DNA from: Mesorhizobium australicum WSM2073
GTDB taxonomy: Bacteria > Pseudomonadota > Alphaproteobacteria > Rhizobiales > Rhizobiaceae
DNA: 64,000 bases
Assembly (NCBI RefSeq): GCF_000230995.2
Contig: NC_019973.1
Coordinates: 4,912,001-4,976,000, forward strand
Reading direction: 5' to 3'
Both the position numbers and the translations under genes were made by a program. Shown piece by piece: positions 17,989-26,557 of the stretch. Each line of letters starts with the position of its first letter. The stretch's first letter is position 1. Below the pieces are notes generated by a model, which saw nothing but the letters and a program-made list of their open reading frames with translations, was not told the origin of the DNA and made no database searches.

Positions 17989-19125
17989 TTAGAAAGAGCG
18001 CTGGAAGCGGAGGATACCGGCGACGTTGCTCTTCTTGGTCGCACCGACCCAGCCTTGCGACAGGTCGTCAGCACCGCCGACGTTCTGGTAATCGACTTCG
18101 GCCGTGACCGTGAAGCCAGGAACAACGTCATAGGCGATGTTCGCAGCGATGCCGAGGTTCTTCCAGTCGTCATACGAGATCTGAGCGTTGAACGAGGTCT
18201 TCTCGTTGAACTTGTAGGTGCCACCGCCCCACACTGCCCAGTTGCCGCCCCACTGCTTGTAGAAGCCGCGGCCGGTACCGAAGTCGTTGAGGTTGTCGTC
18301 CGAGCCATAGCCGCCCATGATCCAGAGCGACAGCTCGTTGGAGACGTTGACGTCCAAACGAACCTTGCCGGCAACTTCTTCGTAGTTGCTGTCATAGGAA
18401 ACGACGCCGGTGAGAGCGCCCCAGCCCTGGGTCCACTTCAGACCGCCGACAACATGCGGAACGTAGCTGTCGATGGTATCGGCGCCTGCGCCTTCTTCCA
18501 GCGAGACCACAGCCGAGAAGCCGTTGCCGGCGTCAAAGTAGTACTGAACGACGTTGGTGTCGAAATTGCCGTAGGGGACGATCGTGTCCTCAATGACGTT
18601 GCCGGCGTAGCCGATGAACGTATCGAAGGCCGATTCATCCTTACCAACGCGGAGACCACCAAGCTGGATCCAGGCGAAATTCAGCGAAACGCCCTTGTTG
18701 TGCGCCTCGAACGTGCCAGTCTGCGGGAAGTCGTAGTCGCCATAGTTGTTGCCGAAGTTGAAGCGGGTCTCGGTATAGGTCTTCAACGTGCCGAGTTCGG
18801 TTTCCTGGCCGGTCCAGGTCTTCAGCGTGAAGCGGGCGTTCTTCCAGTAGGTGTCGTGATCGCCATCGCCCATATGGTCCGGAACGTTCTGGGCGCCACC
18901 GAATGCGCCGGCATCACCCACGCCGATGTCGTAGCGGACATAGCCGCCGATGCGCAGGCAGGTCTCGGTGCCGGGGATGTAGAAGTAGCCAGCGCCGTAG
19001 ACGTCGCAAATCTTGACGTATTCAGCGGGCTCCGGCTCGGCGACGACGACGGCGTCGGCGGCGCGCGCACCGGAAACTGCGATCAGGGCCGCAGCGGAGC
19101 CGAGAAGAAGGCTCTTGATGTTCAT
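17989..19125 (-). CDS. Outer membrane porin (RopA/Omp2b type), copy A
   Basis: A 378-residue alphaproteobacterial porin. A cleavable signal peptide (MNIKSLLLGSAAALIAVSGARAA) is followed by the family start VVVAEPEPAEYVKICDVYGAGYFYIPGT and a conserved TCLRIGGYVRYDIG strand. The protein ends in aromatic phenylalanine, as outer membrane beta-barrels do (LRFQRSF). The start at 19125 has a GGAGG site upstream. The first 178 bases of the gene region are identical, in inverted orientation, to porin copy B at 20110. A clear terminator follows. It probably forms trimeric general diffusion pores. Confidence 0.93.
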   Translation of the reverse strand: MNIKSLLLGSAAALIAVSGARAADAVVVAEPEPAEYVKICDVYGAGYFYIPGTETCLRIGGYVRYDIGVGDAGAFGGAQNVPDHMGDGDHDTYWKNARFTLKTWTGQETELGTLKTYTETRFNFGNNYGDYDFPQTGTFEAHNKGVSLNFAWIQLGGLRVGKDESAFDTFIGYAGNVIEDTIVPYGNFDTNVVQYYFDAGNGFSAVVSLEEGAGADTIDSYVPHVVGGLKWTQGWGALTGVVSYDSNYEEVAGKVRLDVNVSNELSLWIMGGYGSDDNLNDFGTGRGFYKQWGGNWAVWGGGTYKFNEKTSFNAQISYDDWKNLGIAANIAYDVVPGFTVTAEVDYQNVGGADDLSQGWVGATKKSNVAGILRFQRSF

Positions 19126-19142
19126 TTTCTGACCTCCAGTCA
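18965..19142. repeat. 178-bp inverted repeat, left arm (5' end of porin A)
   Basis: These 178 bases, covering the ribosome binding site and first codons of porin A, are exactly reverse complementary to 20093-20270 in porin B. I compared the two base by base. Less perfect similarity continues further into both genes. The arms are 950 bases apart and face each other. Confidence 0.92.
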
Positions 19143-19576
19143 AAAGTTAAAAAACGGGTCTGGGTATTCTTTGCTGAAGGACAGCGTTCCCTGCCCCATC
19201 CCCACTACCGAAAAAGATGCGCACCGCGCCGCTCCTTCGAACTCGACATTACCCATGAGCCGGCGGCGTTCAACAACGATCGTACCGGCGAAAGGGCTGT
19301 TCGGCTGCTATCCCCCAGCGTTGTTGCACAAATGACACGATTTGGCCTCACTCAGAAAGCTCTCGTTAACCATCGGGCCCGCCGCAGCCGGCTATTTCCG
19401 GCCGAATCCGGCATTCGGCCGATGGAATCGTGGCGAGGCCGCGAGTCACCTGCCAGGGATTTGCCGCATTACCGCCCCATCGCGGAAATCCGCGGCGACA
19501 GAGCGCCGTTATTTTCTATATTAATGATGCGGGCTTGTTGATTGTGCCGGCGCTTTTCTTTATCCAGCGGCTCAAC
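19143..19576. other. Porin A upstream region
   Basis: This stretch of 434 bases upstream of porin A and of the tRNA should carry their promoters. It holds one notable hairpin, CGGCCGAAT/ATTCGGCCG at 19399-19421 with a 5-base loop and no T tract. An AT-rich stretch (TTATTTTCTATATTAATGAT near 19509-19528) may be part of the tRNA promoter. I see no coding sequence. Confidence 0.5.
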
Positions 19577-19667
19577 GGAGAGGTGGCCGAGTGGTCGAAG
19601 GCGCTCCCCTGCTAAGGGAGTAGAGGTCAAAAGCTTCTCGTGGGTTCGAATCCCATCCTCTCCGCCA
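19577..19667 (+). tRNA. tRNA-Ser (anticodon GCU)
   Basis: A type II tRNA of 91 bases with the CCA end encoded. The acceptor arms GGAGAGG (19577-19583) and CCTCTCC (19657-19663) pair fully. The D arm starts TGGCCGAGTGG, the anticodon stem-loop is CTCCCCTGCTAAGGGAG with GCT in the loop, a long variable arm follows, and the T arm carries GGGTTCGAATCCC. Discriminator G and the serine identity features agree. It lies between the two inverted porin genes, next to a GIY-YIG gene. Confidence 0.97.
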
Positions 19668-19668
19668 C

Positions 19669-19750
19669 CCTACGCCCTGCGGGCTTCGGGTGGCAGGCCA
19701 CCCGGAACCGCATTTGGGCGTAGGAGTGTCGCCCGAAGCTACGAAGTAGC
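19669..19750. repeat. Nested hairpin array between tRNA-Ser and GIY-YIG gene
   Basis: Several complementary segments overlap here. CCTACGCCC (19669-19677) pairs with GGGCGTAGG (19716-19724). CGGGTGG (19687-19693) pairs with CCACCCG (19698-19704). GCTTCGGG (19683-19690) can instead pair with CCCGAAGC (19732-19739). A small GCTAC-GAA-GTAGC hairpin ends the array (19738-19750). The array starts 2 bases after the tRNA end and stops 11 bases before the GIY-YIG start codon. Confidence 0.8.
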
Positions 19751-19761
19751 GTAGGGGGACC

Positions 19762-20013
19762 ATGTGGTACGTCTATTTCCTGGAGCTCCGTAACGGCGAT
19801 ATCTATGTCGGATCGACAAACGACCTTCGACGCCGCACCGAATCGCACCGATTGGGCAATCTTCCATCGACAAAGGCCTACCTGCCCGTAGCCTTGAAGA
19901 GCTACATCGCGGTCGAAACCGAGGCCAACGCTCGCCAACTCGAGAGATATTTCAAGACCGGATCGGGCAAGGCTTTCGCGACCAAGCGTTTCTTGCAGAC
20001 CGCGCCTCGCTGA
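19762..20013 (+). CDS. Small GIY-YIG endonuclease domain protein
   Basis: An 83-residue protein that consists almost only of a GIY-YIG nuclease domain (UvrC N-terminal/YhbQ type). The core reads WYVYFLELRNGDIYVGSTND, corresponding to the GIY and YIG strands, followed by the conserved Arg in RRRTESH and a Glu in EANARQLERYF. No other domain is present. It follows tRNA-Ser with a set of nested hairpins in between and lies inside the segment bracketed by the inverted porin repeats. Function is unknown; stand-alone proteins of this kind are suspected structure-specific or mobile-element nucleases. Confidence 0.85.
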   Translation: MWYVYFLELRNGDIYVGSTNDLRRRTESHRLGNLPSTKAYLPVALKSYIAVETEANARQLERYFKTGSGKAFATKRFLQTAPR

Positions 20014-20092
20014 CCGCCATCATATTATCTACCTGAAATAAAAAGGAAAACGGCTCTCCTGGCAGCTTTTCGTCGGCCTTCGCTCGCGATTC

Positions 20093-20270
20093 TGACTGGA
20101 GGTCAGAAAATGAACATCAAGAGCCTTCTTCTCGGCTCCGCTGCGGCCCTGATCGCAGTTTCCGGTGCGCGCGCCGCCGACGCCGTCGTCGTCGCCGAGC
20201 CGGAGCCCGCTGAATACGTCAAGATTTGCGACGTCTACGGCGCTGGCTACTTCTACATCCCCGGCACCGA
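20093..20270. repeat. 178-bp inverted repeat, right arm (5' end of porin B)
   Basis: Exact reverse complement of 18965-19142, including the ribosome binding site GGAGG, the signal peptide codons and the first codons of the mature porin. The first mismatch is at 20271. The two arms enclose 950 bases with tRNA-Ser and the GIY-YIG gene. Confidence 0.92.
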
Positions 20271-21303
20271 AACCTGCCTGCGCGTCGGCGGCTATATTCG
20301 TGAGGATATCGGTGTGGGCGACGGTGGCTCGTTCGATGGCGTCAATCACGTCACGGACCACCAGCACGGTGATGACGACTCGACCTACTGGAAGCAGACC
20401 CGCTTCACGCTGAAGACCTGGACTGGCCAGGAAACCGAACTCGGTACGTTGAAGACCTACACTGAGTACCGCATCAACTTCGGCAACAGCTACGGCGACT
20501 ATGGCACCCCTGGTCTCGCAGGCAACACCGAAGCGAACCCTAACGCTGGCGGCGACGGCTGGCAGGCGCGCAACAAGACCAGCGCCTTGGAATTTGCCTG
20601 GATCCAGCTCGGCGGTCTGCGTGTCGGCGCTGACGAATCGGCCTTTGATACGTTCATCGGCTACGCCGGTAACGTCATCAACGACACGATCGTCCCTTAC
20701 GGCAATTTCCAGACCAACGTCATCCAATACTACTTCGACGCTGGAAACGGCTTCTCGGCCGTGGTCTCGCTCGAAGAAGGCTCCGGTGAGGTTGGCACCA
20801 TCGACAGCTATGTTCCGCATGTCGTCGGCGGTGTGAAGTGGACACAGGGCTGGGGCGCCATCACCGGCGTCGTCGCCTATGACAGCAACTACGAAGAAGT
20901 CGCCGGCAAGGTTCGCCTGGACGTCAACGTATCCAACGAACTGTCGCTGTTTGCCATGGTCGGCTATGGCTCGGACAACAACCTCAACGACCCGACCAAC
21001 AACATCGATGCGCTCGGCCGCGGCTTCTACAAGCAGTGGGGCGGCAACTGGGCAGCATGGGGCGGCGGCACCTACAAGTTTAACGAAAAGACATCGTTCA
21101 ACCTCCAGGCGTCGTATGATGACTGGAAGGACATCGGTGTCGCGGCGAACGTCGCCTACACCGTCGTTCCCGGCCTCACCGTCACGGCGGAAGTCGACTG
21201 GCAGCGCGTCGGCCAAGGCGCCATCGACAACCAGTCCGTGTGGGTCAACGCGACCAAGAAGGACAACGTCGGCGGTCTCCTCCGCTTCCAACGCGACTTC
21301 TAG
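20110..21303 (+). CDS. Outer membrane porin (RopA/Omp2b type), copy B
   Basis: A 397-residue paralogue of the porin at 17989-19125, in opposite orientation. The signal peptide and first mature residues are identical to copy A. The loops differ: copy B has an insertion near residues 130-155 (NTEANPNAGGDGWQARN) and a changed segment with NNIDALGRG. The carboxyl end is LRFQRDF, with the terminal aromatic residue expected of a barrel. Strong similarity resumes in the middle (ESAFDTFIGYAGNVI) and end, so copies A and B look like recent duplicates with diverged surface loops. A terminator follows at 21325. Confidence 0.93.
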   Translation: MNIKSLLLGSAAALIAVSGARAADAVVVAEPEPAEYVKICDVYGAGYFYIPGTETCLRVGGYIREDIGVGDGGSFDGVNHVTDHQHGDDDSTYWKQTRFTLKTWTGQETELGTLKTYTEYRINFGNSYGDYGTPGLAGNTEANPNAGGDGWQARNKTSALEFAWIQLGGLRVGADESAFDTFIGYAGNVINDTIVPYGNFQTNVIQYYFDAGNGFSAVVSLEEGSGEVGTIDSYVPHVVGGVKWTQGWGAITGVVAYDSNYEEVAGKVRLDVNVSNELSLFAMVGYGSDNNLNDPTNNIDALGRGFYKQWGGNWAAWGGGTYKFNEKTSFNLQASYDDWKDIGVAANVAYTVVPGLTVTAEVDWQRVGQGAIDNQSVWVNATKKDNVGGLLRFQRDF

Positions 21304-21324
21304 TCAATTCGCCTTGGCGAAATC

Positions 21325-21354
21325 AAACCCGGCGGGCAACCGCCGGGTTTTTTT
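21325..21354 (+). terminator. Intrinsic terminator of porin B
   Basis: An 11-bp stem (AAACCCGGCGG at 21325-21335 with CCGCCGGGTTT at 21340-21350), a GCAA tetraloop and a run of seven T at 21348-21354. It lies 22 bases after the porin B stop. Confidence 0.95.
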
Positions 21355-21427
21355 AGGCCGCTTGCAACTATCGCAGGTAAGGGGCCTCCGTCGTGCGCAG
21401 AAAGTCAGTTCGAACAACTGAGAACGG

Positions 21428-23089
21428 CTAGCCTTCAGCCAAATCCCCCAAGGCATCGATCAATGGCCGAAGCCTGCCTTCGTAGTGCTTCCAACGCTTG
21501 ACCGATGATTTGTAGATCGGCTGACGAACCTGCCAGTGGCTGAGGGTTCTGACGGAGCCAGCCCTTTCGAAGAAACGGAGGCAGGCGTCGTGCCACTCCA
21601 AACCCAGATGCTCCACAAGCCGACGGGACTGCCCCTCCTGGTCGGAAACAAGGTCTTCATAGCGATTCTCGAGAATGCGTCCCGGAAAAATCGACTTCCA
21701 ATAGCGCATCAGGCGATCGTACTCGCGGTAGTAAAGCCCAAGCACCGCAAGGTCCGAATTATACTTATGCGCGTCGTTAAGATTCGAGGTGAAGCAAGAA
21801 AAACAATTATCAACGGGATCGCGTACGCAATGAACAATCCGTGCGTTAGGGAAGAGAAGGGCGATGAGGCCCACAAGTTCGAAATTGTGAGGCATCTTAT
21901 CGACGATTCGCAATGCTTCGGGCGCGTTGAGACGCAAGCTGGATAGATATTCACCGGCGAGCGCCTTGGATTGCGTTCGCGTCATCGACATGACTGGTCG
22001 TCCCAATGGGCGTCCCGGCTGCAATTTAAGACCGTTGGCAACCGCGACTCGCCCCAGCTTGGAGTGTTCGCCCGCGCCGTGGACATCGGGATGGCTCGAG
22101 CAGATCTGTTCCGTCAGCGTCGTGCCAGAACGCGGCATTCCAAGCACGAATACAGGCGTCTCAGATGGATCACCATATCCCACCCTCGCCGCGAAGAACT
22201 CCGGATTGAACAGCTCGATCCACGCATCGACCTGTCGACCGTAGGATTCAATGTCAAAATCGAACCCCTTGTTCGTTGCGGCTCTGAGAAAATGGTCCAT
22301 GGCCTCATCGTGGCGACCAAGATCATCCAAGACCTTACCGGCGGCCATATGAAGCTGGTAGGGCTCATCGGCGGGATTCGCCGTTTTTTGAAGCTCGTCC
22401 AGAATGGCTTTGAGCTCGGGTGGCTCGGCGGAGAATTTTCGAACCGCTACAAGCGTATTGTAGGACGACGGCACGCTCATGCGCCTGTCGATGCTCTCCT
22501 TCAGGCAAACCGTAGCTTCGTCCATGCGGCCGAGGGCAACGAGAGTATTCGCAAGGGCCGTCCGGACGAATGCGTTGTCGGGGTCAATTTCGAGCGCTTT
22601 TTCATAGAGCGGCACAGCCACGTCCGCCTTTTCGAACATGAAATATGCTTCGCCAAGTCGACGAAGAGCATCCGTGAGATCGGGCTTCAGCTCGCAGGCG
22701 CGCTGCAAATGATGAATCGCAAGCGGATAATCCGCGACCTTTAGAAAGGCCTCCCCCAGACTGAGCTGATAGTATGGATTTTTCGGCTCCTTCGCTGCCG
22801 CGCGGGCGAAATACTTGATCGCCAGTTCGTCGTCGAAACCGAGCCCCAGCGTGCCAAGAATGTAGAGGGCAAGCGCGTGATTGGGCGAGCGCGTCAGAAC
22901 ACGATGGCAGAGTTCTTCGGCTTCCGGCAGCCGTCCGGCTTTCTGTAGTTCCAGCGCTTGTCTAAGCAGCATGTCATCGGTTGGCCCAAGCAACGATCCA
23001 GGCTTAGCCGGTTGGGCGAAGGGTCTGGCCTTTTGCACTGGCTGTGCCTTGAGATGCTTGGACCAGGTTGGGGGCAGCCGTGAGTTCAT
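21428..23089 (-). CDS. TPR-repeat sulfotransferase, copy A
   Basis: A 553-residue two-domain protein. Residues about 40-280 form tetratricopeptide repeats (for example AGRLPEAEELCHRVLTRSPNH). Residues about 300-553 form a PAPS-dependent sulfotransferase, with the 5'-phosphosulfate loop GMPRSGTTLTEQ at about 317-328 and the 3'-phosphate motif IVHCVRDPVDNCFSCF. No signal peptide is visible. The family sulfates proteins or small molecules; in rhizobia sulfotransferases also act on Nod factors and surface polysaccharides, but no nodulation gene is near. A paralogue lies directly upstream, so this is a tandem duplication. Confidence 0.9.
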   Translation of the reverse strand: MNSRLPPTWSKHLKAQPVQKARPFAQPAKPGSLLGPTDDMLLRQALELQKAGRLPEAEELCHRVLTRSPNHALALYILGTLGLGFDDELAIKYFARAAAKEPKNPYYQLSLGEAFLKVADYPLAIHHLQRACELKPDLTDALRRLGEAYFMFEKADVAVPLYEKALEIDPDNAFVRTALANTLVALGRMDEATVCLKESIDRRMSVPSSYNTLVAVRKFSAEPPELKAILDELQKTANPADEPYQLHMAAGKVLDDLGRHDEAMDHFLRAATNKGFDFDIESYGRQVDAWIELFNPEFFAARVGYGDPSETPVFVLGMPRSGTTLTEQICSSHPDVHGAGEHSKLGRVAVANGLKLQPGRPLGRPVMSMTRTQSKALAGEYLSSLRLNAPEALRIVDKMPHNFELVGLIALLFPNARIVHCVRDPVDNCFSCFTSNLNDAHKYNSDLAVLGLYYREYDRLMRYWKSIFPGRILENRYEDLVSDQEGQSRRLVEHLGLEWHDACLRFFERAGSVRTLSHWQVRQPIYKSSVKRWKHYEGRLRPLIDALGDLAEG

Positions 23090-23325
23090 CGTGCCTCGCT
23101 AGCAAAAACGGCCGACAGAATCCAGCATGGGATAGACCACCGGCCGTTGCCTGGAGACTTGCCAGAACTATTTGATACCGAAATCTTACTCCCCTACGCC
23201 TGCAGATCTGATCCAGTCCTGCACTCGCGTGCATCCACCCGCTTAACGGATTTAGGCCAGAGGGGCAGGACGTCTCGCGCAGCCACGGCCAAATCTCGAC
23301 ATCGTTCCGGCGCAAGCGTGCCAGA

Positions 23326-24990
23326 CTAAGTCTCAGCCAAGTCTCCAAGGGCCTCAATCAGCGGCAGGATTGAACTTCCATAGCCCTTCCAGCGATTGAC
23401 AGACGAGGTGTAGATCGGTTGTCGAACCTGCCAGCGGCTAAACGTGTTCACCGAACCTGGCTTGTCAAAGAAGCGCAGACAGGCGTCGTCCCAGGGCAGC
23501 CCCAGATGGTCGATCAAGCGGCGCGATTGCGCTTCCTGGTCGGAGACCATGTCCTCATAGCGGGTCTCAAGGATTTGGCCTGGAAAGACCTTATCCCAGT
23601 GCCGCATAAGCCGGTCGTATTCGCGATAATACAGTCCGAGCATATGGAGATCCGCGGTATAACTATTGTCCTCATTGAAACTCAGGAAATAACACGAGAG
23701 GCAGTTGTCGATAGCATCTCGACGGCAGTGAATAATGCGTGCCTTGGGAAACAGAAGCCTTATAAGGCCGATAAGTTCGAAATTATGCGGCAATTTGTCG
23801 ACGATACGCTGGGCGTTGGGGGACCGTTGACGGATATGGGCAAGATAGTCTTCAGCCAAAGCCTTCGACTGATTCACCGTCATGGTCAGGATCGAGCTTC
23901 GCAATTCTTCGGGCGAGCGCGTTTTGGGCGCGAGACTGTTTGTGATGCGCCGGAGTTTTGTCAGCTCGCCAGCGCCATAAGCATCCAAGTGGCTCGCACA
24001 GATTTGCTCGGTCAAAGTGGTGCCTGAACGTGGCATGCCAAGCACGAAGACAGGCACTTCCGAAGAGCTTCCATGTCCTGTCTTGGCGGCCAACATCTCG
24101 GGGCTGAACAGTTCGATCAAGAAATCGATGCCGCGGCGGTAAGCCTCAAGGTCAAAGCCGCGGGTCGAGCGCTTTGCCTGCTGAAAATGGCCCATCGCCT
24201 CGTCATAGCGCCTGATATCGTTGAGCACCTTCCCGGCCGCGTAGTGGAGTTGTTGTATGCTTTTGTTATCAAGCGCCGGATTCTTCAGTTCAGCCAGAAT
24301 GGATTTTAACTCCGTCGGCTCTTCCTTGAATTTTCGTATGCCGACCAGGCCGTTGTAAGCAGCGGCGACATCCTGGCCACGGGCGATCGCCTCTTTCATG
24401 TAGTTTGCCGCCTCATCCATCCGGCCGAGGCTTACAAGCGCGTTGGCCAACCCTATTCGGATAGCGGAACGGCCGCCATCGATCTTGAGCGCTTTCTCAT
24501 AGAGGGGCACCGCGAGGTCGGCTTTGCCGAATCCGGTGTAGGCGCGGCCCAGCGCATAAAGCGCCTCGACCCAGTCGGCCTTCAATTCGCAAGCACGCTC
24601 GAAATGCCTGATTGCATCCGTATGCTCGCCGACTTTCAAATAGGTTTCACCCAGGGTCAGATGGTAATGCGGATTTTGAGGTGCCTCCTTCACTGCCCGC
24701 TCAAAACATCGAATGGCCATCTCGTCGTCCAGACCGAGCGCAAAGGTTCCAAGCAGATACAAGGCAAGGGGGTGTCGCGGGTTGCGAGCCAGGACGCGCT
24801 GACATAGCGCCTCCGCCTCCACCAACCTATTTGCCTGCTGAAGCTGAACCGCCTGCCTGAGCAGCGCGTCATCAGCTCGGGCCTGCGATAGCGGATTCGC
24901 TTTCGGTTGCGCGATTTTTGGCTGCTGGTTTTTTGGCCCAGATGAAGTTTTAAGATGCTTGGACCAAGCGGGCGGCAATCGATTGCTCAT
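23326..24990 (-). CDS. TPR-repeat sulfotransferase, copy B
   Basis: A 554-residue paralogue of the protein at 21428-23089 with the same layout: an N-terminal RLPPAWSKHLK start, TPR repeats over about residues 45-270, and a sulfotransferase domain with GMPRSGTTLTEQICASH and the 3'-phosphate motif IIHCRRDAIDNCLSCYF. The C-terminal end WQVRQPIYTSSVNRWKGY also matches copy A. The two are clearly homologous along their length but have diverged, so the duplication is not very recent. They are 236 bases apart on the same strand. The substrate is unknown. Confidence 0.9.
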   Translation of the reverse strand: MSNRLPPAWSKHLKTSSGPKNQQPKIAQPKANPLSQARADDALLRQAVQLQQANRLVEAEALCQRVLARNPRHPLALYLLGTFALGLDDEMAIRCFERAVKEAPQNPHYHLTLGETYLKVGEHTDAIRHFERACELKADWVEALYALGRAYTGFGKADLAVPLYEKALKIDGGRSAIRIGLANALVSLGRMDEAANYMKEAIARGQDVAAAYNGLVGIRKFKEEPTELKSILAELKNPALDNKSIQQLHYAAGKVLNDIRRYDEAMGHFQQAKRSTRGFDLEAYRRGIDFLIELFSPEMLAAKTGHGSSSEVPVFVLGMPRSGTTLTEQICASHLDAYGAGELTKLRRITNSLAPKTRSPEELRSSILTMTVNQSKALAEDYLAHIRQRSPNAQRIVDKLPHNFELIGLIRLLFPKARIIHCRRDAIDNCLSCYFLSFNEDNSYTADLHMLGLYYREYDRLMRHWDKVFPGQILETRYEDMVSDQEAQSRRLIDHLGLPWDDACLRFFDKPGSVNTFSRWQVRQPIYTSSVNRWKGYGSSILPLIEALGDLAET

Positions 24991-25110
24991 CCTGTCTGGC
25001 TAGCAAAAAGAGGTGGCCGAATCCAGCACGACATATTGCTGCCTGGGAGCAACTTGCGCCAACCATCCGGTCACGTTAGCAAGAAGGCCCCTTCCAAGCG
25101 AGCTTCCGAC

Positions 25111-26223
25111 ATGCCTGTGCGCCCTGCCCTCTCACCACTCATCGCCGCGCTTCCGTCGACCGTGCCGTTTGTCGGTCCCGAAGCGCAGCAGCGTGAGCGC
25201 GGGCGCGCTTTCCGTGCCCGCATCGGCGCCAATGAGAGCAGTTTTGGCCCCTCGCCGCGCGTGATCGCCCGCATGGAGAGCGTCGCGCGCGACCAGTGGA
25301 TGTATTGCGACCCCGACAATTACGATCTGAAGGTCGCGGCTGCGGCGCATCACCATGTGGCGGTCGAAAATATCGTTGTCGGCGAAGGCATTGACGGTCT
25401 GCTCAGCCTGGTGGCGCGCATGTACGTGGCGCCTGGCGATGCCGTGGTCACCTCGCTCGGCGCCTATCCGACCTTCAACTTCCACATTGCCGGTGTCGGC
25501 GGCCGGCTGGTGACCGTCCCTTACGAGAATGACAGGGAAAGCCTGGACGGTCTGCTCGCGGCAGTCGTCAGGGAGAAGGCGCCGCTGGTCTATCTGTCCA
25601 ACCCGGACAATCCGATGGGCAGTTGGTGGGAAGCCGACGAGGTCATCCGCTTCATCGAAGCCTTGCCGGAAACCACCATGCTGGTGCTCGACGAAGCCTA
25701 TGGCGAATTGGGACCAGCCTCGGCCCTGCCGCCGATCGACATCTCGCGGCCGAACGTCATCCGTATGCGAACCTTTTCGAAGGCCTATGGACTTGCCGGA
25801 ATACGCTGCGGCTATGCCGTCGCGGAGACGCAAGTGATCAGCGACTTCGAGAAGATCCGCAACCACTATGGTGTCAGCCGCATGGCGCAGATCGCCGGCG
25901 TCGAGGCGCTCGCCGACCAGGCCTATCTCGAGACGGTGGTGGCCCAGGTCGCCGCCGGACGTCGGCGCATTGCCGATATCGCCGAACAGAACGGGTTGAA
26001 GCCGCTCGCCTCGGCGACCAATTTCGTCACCATCGACTGCGGCCATGACGGTGCTTTTGCCCTGAAAGTGCTGCAGGGGCTGTTGTCGCGCGACGTCTTC
26101 ATCCGCAAGCCGATGGCGCCACGGCTCGACCACTGCATCCGCGTCAGTGTCGGTCTCGCCCACGAACTGGACATCTTCGCCGAGGAATTGCCTGGCGCCT
26201 TGGCAGCGGCGCGCGGAAACTAG
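25111..26223 (+). CDS. Pyridoxal-phosphate aminotransferase (HisC-like, class I/II)
   Basis: A 370-residue fold-type I aminotransferase of the histidinol-phosphate group. The N-terminus has GANESSFGPSPRVI, the nucleotide-like cofactor region has VVGEGIDGLLSL, and the PLP lysine lies in RTFSKAYGLAGIRCGY. The asparagine in SNPDNPMG and the aspartate in VLDEAYGELG are also in place. The start at 25111 gives a protein of family length; a longer frame lacks similarity. It has no histidine biosynthesis neighbour, so a role as an aromatic or other amino acid aminotransferase is possible. Confidence 0.88.
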   Translation: MPVRPALSPLIAALPSTVPFVGPEAQQRERGRAFRARIGANESSFGPSPRVIARMESVARDQWMYCDPDNYDLKVAAAAHHHVAVENIVVGEGIDGLLSLVARMYVAPGDAVVTSLGAYPTFNFHIAGVGGRLVTVPYENDRESLDGLLAAVVREKAPLVYLSNPDNPMGSWWEADEVIRFIEALPETTMLVLDEAYGELGPASALPPIDISRPNVIRMRTFSKAYGLAGIRCGYAVAETQVISDFEKIRNHYGVSRMAQIAGVEALADQAYLETVVAQVAAGRRRIADIAEQNGLKPLASATNFVTIDCGHDGAFALKVLQGLLSRDVFIRKPMAPRLDHCIRVSVGLAHELDIFAEELPGALAAARGN

Positions 26224-26510
26224 GGCACTTCGCGGCGCTCGGGAGCCATCGCGGCGCCGAGCAGATGTCCGGCACGCGCCAGCACATCCGACAATTCCGC
26301 GGCTTCCCTGTCATTCAAGCCCGCGGTCAGCGGGCCAGATCACGATCCGTGGCCGCATGAAGTGCCGCAAGCGCGGCCTGGCCGCGCGCGGTGAGCGAAA
26401 GAACGCGCGGCCGGAGTAGCGCGGGATCGGTACACATCTCGGTCAGGCCGGCGGCAGAAAATTTGGAACGGAGGCCCTCGATTTTCATCGCGGTCACCGT
26501 TTCAACCGTT
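26220..26510 (-). pseudogene. Decayed MarR-family regulator remnant
   Basis: The minus strand encodes two fragments of a MarR winged-helix regulator in different frames. The upstream fragment reads TVTAMKIEGLRSKFSAAGLTE...RPRVLSLTARGQAALAAL and ends at a stop. A change of frame near 26330 allows reading on as LTAGLNDREAAELSDVLARAGHLLGAAM to a TAG at 26220-26222. The first part matches the recognition helix and wing of MarR proteins and the second the C-terminal dimer helix. The N-terminus is missing. It overlaps the aminotransferase stop codon by two bases. Confidence 0.7.
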
Positions 26511-26557
26511 GCCTTCGTTCGATGCTGCGCCAGACTCTATGGAACGGGAGCGAGCCC

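Noticed and set aside
17747..19577. tRNA-Ser as the attachment site of the orphan integrase
   Set aside because: The only match between the tRNA 3' region and the DNA near the integrase is a 9-base string near 17852 (reverse orientation), which is likely chance.
21428..24990. Nodulation sulfotransferase NodH
   Set aside because: NodH lacks TPR repeats and sits among nod genes, none of which occur here.
15712..25000. Prophage or integrative conjugative element
   Set aside because: Only an integrase is present. No structural, replication, relaxase or secretion gene is found.
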